Positions 35,880 through 44,459 of a stretch of 47,428 nt of DNA are shown in pieces (within the stretch, counting starts at the first letter, position 1; each line of letters begins with the position of its first letter). The stretch covers positions 1 to 47,428 of the forward strand of contig CASICT010000016.1 in NCBI GenBank assembly GCA_949373265.1, written 5' to 3'. Source of the DNA: Candidatus Poseidoniaceae archaeon. GTDB taxonomy: Archaea; Thermoplasmatota; Poseidoniia; Poseidoniales; Poseidoniaceae. A program made the position numbers and the translations under genes. The notes beneath the pieces were generated by a model. The model saw only the letters and a program-made list of their open reading frames with translations. It was not told the origin of the DNA and did not search any database.

Positions 35880-37327
35880 GGAATACCATCAACGATAAAT
35901 AGTAGCAGTAGATGACGATAATGACGATGCTTTACTTGGGAAACATGGTCAACCCACAGCGGATGCATTTTGTACAATCCAGTTTTCTTTCCAACATTAC
36001 GAAGACCAGACATCATTCCATGAACCATGTCTTTGAACAGATGCCCGCCATCAAATGGAATCATTGGGAATAGGTTAGTAAATCCAAGAAGTATATTCAC
36101 CCATATCAGCCAAAATAATAGATTCACAATAAACAACAAACCTGCAAGTCCAATCAAAGAAGATAGCCAACCATCACCAGAGTCAAGCATCTTTTCTTGA
36201 GCAGGGTTAATCGCAACACCTTGGTTTTCGAATGGCGTAATTAGAATATTCAATATGTCACTTGGTACACTTATTACGTAGCCAAGTGCACTTGTTTCAA
36301 AGTCTGGATGAGTCCAACCTGCTAGACGGTCAACTCCTGCCGTTCCACCCGCTATGGCTTGTACTCCGAGGAATGCATCACCTTCTTCAACACCCATCGA
36401 TTCTAATGCCTCAACATCCCAGCCTAGGTCGAGATAATACGCATACTTGTCAGTAAGGTTAACTTGAATCGTCTCTTGACTTCCATTGCTTTGCCGTATG
36501 ATTTCCATTGGTACGGTTTGACTCGCAGTAAGACCATCCATCACGTTTACAAAATCTTGAGCGTCACCAATTTGTGAGCCATTGATTGCAATAATTACAT
36601 CCCATGGTTCTAATCCTGCTTCTGCAGCACCAGATTCAACAATAATTTTGCTTGAATGAACTCCTGGGTCTGCCGGTTCAAATTGACCAGCAACTTGCCC
36701 TAAGATAATTAGTAAAATAAACGCAGCAAATATGTTGGTTGCTGGTCCTGCTGCGAACATTCTCTGCCTTTCTCTACGAGGTGAATTACTAATCTCTGAA
36801 TATTCAGGTTCAGCAAATGCTCCTAGGGGGAGTGGTCCTGCCATCAATAGTCCGAAATTACGTACACGCATTCCATGCGCTCTAGCTTGAATACCGTGAC
36901 CAAATTCATGAATCACTAGGCAGATAACAAACGCTATTACTCCCCATCCAAGAGGAATAATAGGGCTTATTCCAGGGATTGCAACCATCTCTGATAAAGG
37001 CCGGGGCTCTGCTTGGTTTCCGAGGATAATAGCAGCAAAGATTGCAAAAATAATGAATGCTGAAACAATGAACATCGCACCCCAGCATACCCAAAGTGAA
37101 ACTTCCCCATAGGCGCGCCAGAATCTTCGAGGTTTGGAGATGAACTCCAAAGTTTTCTTCCCCCTTGATGTACGAAGCATCAAGACCATGCCGAAGAGGA
37201 CACGAGAGGCATTCCACTCGTCGAGTTTTCCACTGCTCTCCCAATATTTTAGAAGGAAATACCATGCTATTAGCACAATAAGGAACAGTTTCCAATCAGC
37301 CTCAATGGCTAGAAAACCGCTTCCCAT
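35857..37327 (-). CDS. site-2 protease family (M50) intramembrane metalloprotease with PDZ domain
   Basis: This is an intramembrane zinc protease of about 500 residues. It has the zinc motif HEFGH at 140-144 in a hydrophobic helix (VIAFVICLVIHEFGHG), a PDZ domain near 225-300 (GAAEAGLEPWDVIIAINGSQI), a second domain of similar kind, and the C-terminal metal ligand motif NLFPMIPFDGGH. The plain frame would run to 35813 with a polar, basic end. A one-base slip near 35935 instead gives SIVIIVIYCYYLSLMVFLIG, an expected last membrane helix, ending at 35857; I prefer this. Targets are unknown; the family cuts membrane regulators or signal-peptide remnants. Its ATG overlaps the plus-strand sequence before the next gene, and signal peptidase I lies nearby. 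Confidence 0.88.
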
Positions 37328-37400
37328 GTACCTGCGAGTAATCGCTTACACTTCAATCTCATGTCGTATGGTTCTTGAGGGAGGTCCGCCTGGCACTGAT

Positions 37401-37925
37401 ATGGACGCAACCGAACGTGAAGTTCGAGTGTGGATTGAACAGGCATTTGGCGAGGATGCAGTCAACCTTTCAATCTGGACAGAAGAAGACGAAATGGTCC
37501 AGGTTTTATTCCGTCTTACAGACAAAGTTGTAGTTTCTGATTTGTCTTGGGAAGAAGATGTCATCGTAGAAGAGTCCTCATTAATTATCAATCTTTCAAA
37601 TTGGCAACCAGGCTCAATTCAGACCCGAAGAATGCCAGATGGTTTGGTAAGATTCAGACATCGCTCTAATGAGATAATGCTAGCCGCTAGGGTTCGTGCT
37701 GCAGAATGGGCAGGTGCTCTGTTAGAAGAGTGGCTGATGGATATGCGTGGAGATGCAAATAAACCACGTGGGCGACAACGCAGAATTTCTGATTTGAAAA
37801 GAAGGCGTGATACGGTTGCACGTATGCTTGACCAAGCAGATTTAACTTCGATTAAAGATGAAATTACGACTACTGAAATTCGTCTTACTAGTGCTGATGA
37901 ACGCTTATCGGGAAAGCGTACGTGA
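37401..37925 (+). CDS. hypothetical soluble protein with C-terminal coiled coil
   Basis: About 174 residues: an acidic alpha/beta N-terminal part (MDATEREVRVWIEQAFGED...), then FRHRSNEIMLAARVRAAEWA, and a charged helix likely to form a coiled coil (LKRRRDTVARMLDQADLTS...). I do not recognise the family. The frame is open back to 37134, but that part overlaps the protease gene on the other strand. ATGs at 37368 and 37401 are the realistic starts, with GGGAGGT at 37379-37385 favouring the latter despite long spacing. It lies between the site-2 protease (divergent) and signal peptidase I (convergent, stops abutting). Confidence 0.6.
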   Translation: MDATEREVRVWIEQAFGEDAVNLSIWTEEDEMVQVLFRLTDKVVVSDLSWEEDVIVEESSLIINLSNWQPGSIQTRRMPDGLVRFRHRSNEIMLAARVRAAEWAGALLEEWLMDMRGDANKPRGRQRRISDLKRRRDTVARMLDQADLTSIKDEITTTEIRLTSADERLSGKRT

Positions 37926-38894
37926 TCATTCTTCTTCACTAGAACCATAGATTTTAGCAATTGCATTTTCACGTTCTGCTTCAATCATTTCAGGTGAATT
38001 GCGTAATATTTTGTTGATTAATGGTTCAATTAACATTGGGGTGGCCAGAATTGCACCGATAAATAGAATCAGAAATATGAATGATGAGCCGGGTACTTGA
38101 CTTATCCCTGGTGAATCGCCTCCACTAACCATTAGTTTGACGGTACCCAACCATGGGATTTCAGCACCTGATATACCGATAACCCAATCTTCCTGTATTG
38201 GTCTAATCATCCCGCTGTGTAATGATGATAGCCCTTTGGCGAATTCAAAAACACCTTGATCATCATTGCAATTATTATTATCTCCAAGTGTGATAAAACC
38301 TGGATTGGCAGGAGTATAATTTTCAACACCAAACCATTCAGAACCATGCTGTGCGGCAATTCCATCACAAGCATACTCTCCAATTCCATTACCATCGAAT
38401 ACCAAGTTGATAGAATCAACGTCTATCTGGTCGGAACCGAGAACAGACCAAGAGGTAATACACTTATCTTGCCATAAAACAGCACCTTCTAGACAGCCGC
38501 CATCTTCGTTAGATGGCGTGGATTGCCCAATCTCTATTTTGAATAAAGCGCGATGGATAATCGGTGTACTCTCGCTTTCTCCATTTCTCTCATAGATGAT
38601 TACATCACCTGCCATTCCTAATGACTCGTAACCAAAATGTTGTGATTTCGGACTTGTTGCCTCCGCGAAAGTGATGATAATGCTGTCTTCAGGTGAGTGT
38701 ACTAGAACTAAATCTCCTGCATCGATTGTACCTACCTCTCCGCCAGAATCATGTTGCATCGAATTAGATTCTACAACAACTAACGGTGGCATAGAGCCAG
38801 TATGGGCCCACATAGCAAGTACGAGAAGACCTATCATTCCTGCTGCGAGAATAATCTCACGGACAAGTGTACGCATCGGGTCGTAATCTCCCAT
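37926..38894 (-). CDS. signal peptidase I, archaeal/eukaryotic (S26B) type
   Basis: This enzyme removes signal peptides from exported proteins outside the membrane. The 322-residue protein has an N-terminal anchor (IILAAGMIGLLVLAMWA), then VVVESNSMQHDSGG with the catalytic Ser near residue 44. GDVIIYERNG leads to TPIIHRALFKI, whose His replaces the bacterial Lys, and GFITLGDNNNCND supplies the conserved Asp. An insertion of about 70 residues with a Cys pair (GGCLEGAVLW, DKCITSW) lies between the His and Asp motifs. A second C-terminal helix (FIFLILFIGAILATPMLI) is present. Its stop codon abuts that of the convergent neighbour (TGATCA). It would process the many large exported proteins coded nearby. 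Confidence 0.92.
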   Translation of the reverse strand: MGDYDPMRTLVREIILAAGMIGLLVLAMWAHTGSMPPLVVVESNSMQHDSGGEVGTIDAGDLVLVHSPEDSIIITFAEATSPKSQHFGYESLGMAGDVIIYERNGESESTPIIHRALFKIEIGQSTPSNEDGGCLEGAVLWQDKCITSWSVLGSDQIDVDSINLVFDGNGIGEYACDGIAAQHGSEWFGVENYTPANPGFITLGDNNNCNDDQGVFEFAKGLSSLHSGMIRPIQEDWVIGISGAEIPWLGTVKLMVSGGDSPGISQVPGSSFIFLILFIGAILATPMLIEPLINKILRNSPEMIEAERENAIAKIYGSSEEE

Positions 38895-38910
38895 CGTTAC
38901 TACCCAGTGG

Positions 38911-39324
38911 TCAACTCTTCTTCAATCCCTTCTCTTGAAGGTACAATATCCATGCTTCTTGATGGCCGCCTCCAAGAATACGTGCGGCTTCATCTCCGTC
39001 ACCTTTCAGTTTACGCAGTTCCGACATTGATTTTGTTGTCATAATGGCATTTAGAGATTTAGCACGAGCATTTAGATTCAAGAAGGTTGGAGCCGATATT
39101 GCAAGTCCGATAAATCCAATTACAATCAAAACAATTGATGTTCCAGTATATTCTCTAAAAGATTCATTGTCCTGTAAAAACATCAACTGCGTGGCTGACA
39201 TTACTGTAAGTAACGAGGATGCGAAGGTCCCAGTCCCTGAAATTCTTAGTTGATTTCCGTGTTGATTGTTCCACCAGCCCATAGGTCTCACCTGCTTAGC
39301 GAATAGCGCCCTCATTATTCCCAT
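38911..39324 (-). CDS. small two-helix membrane protein, function unknown
   Basis: 137 residues starting MGIMRALFAKQVRPMGWWNN, with two hydrophobic helices (SLLTVMSATQLMFL and IVLIVIGFIGLAISAPTF) separated by a short loop. A charged cytoplasmic tail follows, ending GGGHQEAWILYLQEKGLKKS. It recalls small archaeal membrane families such as DUF3198, but that is only an impression. The frame extends upstream to 39426, but that would overlap the next promoter region; the ATG at 39282 is another possible start. It lies 16 bases upstream of signal peptidase I in the same direction, so the two are probably co-transcribed. Confidence 0.65.
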   Translation of the reverse strand: MGIMRALFAKQVRPMGWWNNQHGNQLRISGTGTFASSLLTVMSATQLMFLQDNESFREYTGTSIVLIVIGFIGLAISAPTFLNLNARAKSLNAIMTTKSMSELRKLKGDGDEAARILGGGHQEAWILYLQEKGLKKS

Positions 39325-39381
39325 TTTGCTATTTTGCTTATTCTGACGTGACGGAGTATTGTTCAAATGTAAAGAACCCGC

Positions 39382-39398
39382 GTGGGCCGGAGGCCCAC
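39382..39398 (+). promoter_or_regulatory. GC hairpin in the leader of the second giant surface protein gene
   Basis: GTGGGCC, loop GGA, then GGCCCAC form a perfect 7-bp stem ending 22 bases before the ATG at 39421. A CAGGTGA ribosome-binding site follows at 39407-39413. It has the same build as the hairpins at 9779 and 13367. Confidence 0.45.
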
Positions 39399-39420
39399 AG
39401 TGGTAACAGGTGACATTAAG

Positions 39421-42400
39421 ATGCAAAAGTCTCTATTCTTAACTACATTATTCGTGATGTCAGTAATCTCTCCTATCGCTTTAGCAGGCGTCACTGAAAC
39501 ACAATTTCAGGACGGCTCAACATCCTACACACATACATTTTCAGGTACCGGAAGTGGTTTCGCTGGAAACCTCACATTCCCTTACGGGTCTGAGGTAACT
39601 TCGGCTTCATTTGATTTGTCAGGACAACCATCTTCGACAACTTGGGGCAACTTATCGACAAATTCAGAGTTTGGCGGAGCAGGAACAGGAACATGGTCAG
39701 GAGTCCCCCCTGGTTTCTCATACGGAAGTAGAAGCAATCTCGAAGTTGGAAATGACCAAGTTGAATTGGTTGGAACTCTAACTACTACATTGAACGGGAT
39801 TGACCGTTCTACCGAGGCTACCTCAACTGAAACGATCAACAACACTGGCGGATTCGCTTCAAACGGCGACCAAGGATTCATTGGAGCTACTAGCAAACAG
39901 ACTAGCAAATCATTGTCCTCTTCAACATCAAATTACAGAGGTTTCGTTGTTGTTCACGATGATGAATACCATTCCTCTACATATTCTAGTGGATCTATTT
40001 ATACAACTCCTGTAATCAAAAAGTACGACGTTAACAATGGAAGTTACATGGGAATTGCTAGTATTAGTTCAGGCGCATGTACCAACACTCAACCGATGTA
40101 CTCTACCTATGATGGAACAAGTGATGGTGAAGGCAATGCTTGGACAGTGTCTTACAGTTACCGTCTGTTGGTAAAGTGGTCAATCTCATCTGGCGGTGAT
40201 TGGACATGCCAAAACACCTATTCATATTCAGGAAGTTACTACCCAGTGGGTGTAGATATCGATGAAGATTCAGGACGCATGTTCCTGTTAATGCAATTGT
40301 CAGCATCTCCAAATTATAACAGATATTTGTATGAAGTTAATCCATCTAATCCAACATCTATCAATGGAAGTTGGCTACTGGGTTCGAGAGTCGACTTGGG
40401 AGATACAAGCACTCAGGCAAGTGGATTAGTAGTAAATCTTCCAAAAATAGTGACCAATGAATATTCTAATTCACGTGGCTATCACAACCACTTCACAATA
40501 GATGGGCAATTTGTTGAAAGAATTGGTAAGATTTTAATCAACGGCGGAGGGCATTATGGAATGGACGAATTGGGTGACAATACATTTGGTTTCCAGTGTT
40601 TTTACTCTTCATACTGCAATCCAAACCTTAACAAAATACAGAGAGAAGGTACAGGAGCAATTTATGATTACAGAACACCATCTTCTGCCTCATCGGTTGT
40701 CACAAGCAAGACAACAACTCTCACCAAACAAATCTCTGAAATCACAGTTTCTTCACTAGTTGGATTCATACCTGCTAACACCAGTATTGAATTACAAGTC
40801 TCAAACGATGGGGGTGTTACGTGGAAAAACGGCGTTTTCAATCAAAATTTAATCTTCACGAATCCGGGTTCAAGTATAGTTTGGAAGGCTTACTTAAACG
40901 GCACCTCTAGTGAAACGCCAGTTCTAGATTTCGTATCCCTGTCCTATTCTACCTCGTATCAAACGAGTGGATATTTCCAATTACGTTCTAGCTATTACTC
41001 TGGAAATGCTCCAGTAGCAGTTACTGCTTGGTGGAATGCTACAACTCCAGCTGGCTCAAGTCTCACAATAGATTTACAAGATTCATCGACTAATGCATTT
41101 TCATTTAGCGGAGATTCACAGACAGTCACAATGACAAGCGGGTATCTGTATATCATTGCAAGATTCACGACAAGTGGATCTACGACTCCAACGCTTGATG
41201 ATTTGAATATCGCATTACATTCAGATGCTCCAGAACAGGTTGGCATTGACATTGGTTCAGATGGAAGAAATGAATGGACAAGTCCAGGAGTACTTCTTGG
41301 AACCACAACCCAAAGTGGAGACAAATTTGTCGACGCATTCAATGACATAATTCCAGATAATGGCTCAGGTTCAATTGTCATTCCTATTGATATAAGTTCT
41401 CAAACAACAGGAATTGTAGTTCTAGAGAGGTTTAGTGTAACCTACAAAGTCAATACTGTAAACCTAGACATAAGTATTCCAGATGGAGAAATACTCCATG
41501 AGAGAAATAATCCATACGAAGTTGTTACCAGACATATCGTTGGAGATGGGACGAATAATTACATTCAATCAGCAACGTTGTCATTGTTAGCCAGTCCTGC
41601 CTCTAGTGCTCCAACATTAGAATGGCAAGACGGTGATATCTTCCCTTCTCCAAATGACCCGGATGATTGGATTGACGTAGATTCATCCTCTTGGTCAAAT
41701 CTTAATAATGGAATTTTAGAGATACACTGGTTATTCCATGTGACTTCTAATTTCCCTGACCAAGAAAATGTCCGTTTCAGAACAAATTGTATCGACAATT
41801 CAGGAGTAAACGGCAAGCAACCAGCCGCAATTACTAGCAACACGGGTTTGAAGGCAAACAATTCATTCGGCCTAGGATGGTTGAACATTAGAGATAATGA
41901 TGGTGAAGTAACCTCTAATGATGTAGAAGATGGAAATTGGGTGGCAGCAGGAGAAACTCTTCACTTCCAAGGTGCAATGTGGTTTGCAGATTCTAACGAT
42001 GCACCAAAGGATAGTGCATTTGATGTCAGAATTGCTCAAAATGGATTCGTTCAAGCAGGTTGGAGGGATACTTCGAATGTCAATGGTTCATTCTTCATCT
42101 CGATAGTAATGCCAGATATCGATGTTGAGTCAGGACTAACATATGAGATTCAAACATATAATGAGCGAGATGCTAGTAAAGTTCTAGCATCAAATCCGGA
42201 TTGGTTTAGAACCTACAAGGTCGATGCAACATCGCCTGAAGCACTTGAAACTCATCCCTTAAATGATGCATATGAAGCAGCAGACGACTCTCAAAAAGTT
42301 AGTATTAAGATTGCAGATGCAGTTGGAGACCCAAAAGAGTTGACTCTTCATTACTGGGTTGAAGTCGACCATGACCTAAACCGAAATGGTGAAGCCGACC

Positions 42401-44409
42401 CTAGTGAATATGCAACCAAAGTTGTTGTTAACGAAACTGAAGCGGACATGAAGACATTCTCTACAACCATAGACCATTCACGTAACTCAAATATGGGTCG
42501 AGTCTCATACTACTGGGATGGTGGGGACAGTGCAGGTAATCCTCTACATCACACTACAATAATCGACGATGAATCATATTCTTGGGAATCTGGACCTGGT
42601 TTCGATTCTGATGATGGAACATTCAGAAGTAGAAAAGATTCCAGTGCAATCTTCACTGGCTTAGAATGGCTCAGTCATAATGATGGAGCCCCAATATTTG
42701 CAGGTACTGAACAAACAATCTCTCTTGGATTAATTGATGCGAACACTGCAATTGACTTCGAATATATTGACTTAGTCTTTGACTTTGAAGGACCTGATAG
42801 CGAGGTAGACCAGCAAAGAATCTCCTATTATGGAATTACAGATACATTCGAAAGTAAATCCGATTTTATCAATCTTGCAACCAGTTCAAATATGGTTGAG
42901 ACTACAAATGATTCGGGAATGCCTTGGATCTTAGTAGACTATGATTTTACGATTAGTTGGGATTGGCCTGATGAAGATATTTCTGATATCGCTTTAGAAT
43001 ACAAAGAGAGAGGAAGTGAATTCCCTACCAGGCATATTATTGCAGAACACACATTCGTAGTAGAGAATGATCTGGTACTGGATGCATCATCATTCTTGGT
43101 TGAAGACATCAGTGAACCAAGAACTGGATTAGTTGCTGATGGTAGTAGGGTTAGAAACGATGACAGGCTAGAATTTACAGGCAAAGTCGTATACGAAGGA
43201 AGTAATGTTCCAGCGCCAAATAATGCCGCTATTGTTATCGAAGTGTTTGACGGAGAGAGCATTTGGTCAGACGGTTCACTTGATGATGACGGTGGATATT
43301 CCGTCGAAGTACCTCTATCACATGCAGAGACTCTGAAATCATCTCCAACGCGAACATGTCTAATCTCTATTGGAGGAATACCTGGGAAGGGAGAAGACAT
43401 GACCGGGCAAACTGTTTCCACCACATTGAGAGTAGTGGTAGATGACACTGCACCTCGAGTTGTAAGTAGAACAACACCTCTGAACACAGTCGATATTTCA
43501 GCTAATACTGACCTAACAAAGATTCAAGTTGAATTCTATGGAACAGAAGATGCAGATATGACTGGGTCGGAACAAATTGTTCATTGGGTAATGCGCGACT
43601 CTAGCCGAACTCTAACTTTGGGTGCTGGAAATGCAGTTCTAGGAATGCAACAAGATGGCCAGAGCGTTATCTGGACAGGGACTGTTGACCTAACCGACGA
43701 TGGAAAAATATCTCCACGTGAAGGAGACTGGGTCGGATTCTATCTAACAGGTTATGATTCTGCAGGAAATGAATTCCCAGTAGTTTCTAATTCTGAAGCG
43801 AGCCCTATCGCTGAAGTTGCTGCTGATGATACTGACTTTGAACGCCAATGGGTACGCTTAGGCGCAAAGGGGCCACAATTGAAAATAGAATCAATCTCAC
43901 TTTCTGATGACCACGTAGCACCAGGACAAGAAATCAAAATAACCGCTGGAATTCATAACGTGGGCGGAGAAACGAATTCACAGTTCAAGGTATCATTCTA
44001 TGCAGGAGACTCAATCGTACCATTTGACACAGCGACTCTCAATAAAATTGGGGCTGGAGAACTAATTCCAGTTACAGCAACATGGGAATCTGAAGAAGGA
44101 GTGGACAGAATCAGAGTAGTTGTCGATCCTGATGATGTTATCGTTGAAGTCAATGATGATGATAATTCTGCAGAACACAAGGTCGAAATTGTCTATGTCT
44201 CCTATATGGGATGGTTCGATTCAATTCGTGAACAACCTCTCATTTGGTTATTCTCGATTCTATCTGTAATCGTCTTAGTAGGAATTGGAATAACGGCCAA
44301 TCGTACAGCGATTTCTCACAATGAAGAATCTCTCTATGGTGAAGACTGGGAAGAAGAAGATGATGAAGATGAAGAGGATGATGACGACGATTATGACGAG
44401 GACTACTGA
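39421..44409 (+). CDS. giant surface protein with beta-sandwich domains, CARDB-like domain, membrane anchor and acidic tail
   Basis: 1662 residues. The start at 39421 (MQKSLFLTTLFVMSVISPIALA) gives a clean signal peptide with an AGGTGA ribosome-binding site; the frame's earlier start at 39382 does not. The body is Ser/Thr/Asn-rich and beta-rich. A jelly-roll-like N-terminal module (FAGNLTFPYGSEVTSASFDL) comes first. A quinoprotein-like central region (YSTYDGTSDGEGNAWTVSY, YYPVGVDIDEDSGRMFLLMQ) and several Ig-like repeats follow (DDTAPRVVSRTTPLNTVDIS type). The last extracellular part is CARDB-like (DHVAPGQEIKITAGIHNVGG, then EVNDDDNSAEH). One membrane helix (LIWLFSILSVIVLVGIGIT) and a tail of Asp/Glu (WEEEDDEDEEDDDDD) end it. 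It probably coats or projects from the cell; no catalytic motif is visible. Confidence 0.85.
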   Translation: MQKSLFLTTLFVMSVISPIALAGVTETQFQDGSTSYTHTFSGTGSGFAGNLTFPYGSEVTSASFDLSGQPSSTTWGNLSTNSEFGGAGTGTWSGVPPGFSYGSRSNLEVGNDQVELVGTLTTTLNGIDRSTEATSTETINNTGGFASNGDQGFIGATSKQTSKSLSSSTSNYRGFVVVHDDEYHSSTYSSGSIYTTPVIKKYDVNNGSYMGIASISSGACTNTQPMYSTYDGTSDGEGNAWTVSYSYRLLVKWSISSGGDWTCQNTYSYSGSYYPVGVDIDEDSGRMFLLMQLSASPNYNRYLYEVNPSNPTSINGSWLLGSRVDLGDTSTQASGLVVNLPKIVTNEYSNSRGYHNHFTIDGQFVERIGKILINGGGHYGMDELGDNTFGFQCFYSSYCNPNLNKIQREGTGAIYDYRTPSSASSVVTSKTTTLTKQISEITVSSLVGFIPANTSIELQVSNDGGVTWKNGVFNQNLIFTNPGSSIVWKAYLNGTSSETPVLDFVSLSYSTSYQTSGYFQLRSSYYSGNAPVAVTAWWNATTPAGSSLTIDLQDSSTNAFSFSGDSQTVTMTSGYLYIIARFTTSGSTTPTLDDLNIALHSDAPEQVGIDIGSDGRNEWTSPGVLLGTTTQSGDKFVDAFNDIIPDNGSGSIVIPIDISSQTTGIVVLERFSVTYKVNTVNLDISIPDGEILHERNNPYEVVTRHIVGDGTNNYIQSATLSLLASPASSAPTLEWQDGDIFPSPNDPDDWIDVDSSSWSNLNNGILEIHWLFHVTSNFPDQENVRFRTNCIDNSGVNGKQPAAITSNTGLKANNSFGLGWLNIRDNDGEVTSNDVEDGNWVAAGETLHFQGAMWFADSNDAPKDSAFDVRIAQNGFVQAGWRDTSNVNGSFFISIVMPDIDVESGLTYEIQTYNERDASKVLASNPDWFRTYKVDATSPEALETHPLNDAYEAADDSQKVSIKIADAVGDPKELTLHYWVEVDHDLNRNGEADPSEYATKVVVNETEADMKTFSTTIDHSRNSNMGRVSYYWDGGDSAGNPLHHTTIIDDESYSWESGPGFDSDDGTFRSRKDSSAIFTGLEWLSHNDGAPIFAGTEQTISLGLIDANTAIDFEYIDLVFDFEGPDSEVDQQRISYYGITDTFESKSDFINLATSSNMVETTNDSGMPWILVDYDFTISWDWPDEDISDIALEYKERGSEFPTRHIIAEHTFVVENDLVLDASSFLVEDISEPRTGLVADGSRVRNDDRLEFTGKVVYEGSNVPAPNNAAIVIEVFDGESIWSDGSLDDDGGYSVEVPLSHAETLKSSPTRTCLISIGGIPGKGEDMTGQTVSTTLRVVVDDTAPRVVSRTTPLNTVDISANTDLTKIQVEFYGTEDADMTGSEQIVHWVMRDSSRTLTLGAGNAVLGMQQDGQSVIWTGTVDLTDDGKISPREGDWVGFYLTGYDSAGNEFPVVSNSEASPIAEVAADDTDFERQWVRLGAKGPQLKIESISLSDDHVAPGQEIKITAGIHNVGGETNSQFKVSFYAGDSIVPFDTATLNKIGAGELIPVTATWESEEGVDRIRVVVDPDDVIVEVNDDDNSAEHKVEIVYVSYMGWFDSIREQPLIWLFSILSVIVLVGIGITANRTAISHNEESLYGEDWEEEDDEDEEDDDDDYDEDY

Positions 44410-44459
44410 TAGTTCTCTGAATCGTTGCCCTATTGAACCAGTGACATAGCCCATTCGCT

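Noticed and set aside
37134..37400. N-terminal extension of the coiled-coil protein
   Set aside because: It lies over the coding start of the site-2 protease on the other strand and is rich in residues expected from reverse reading of membrane sequence.
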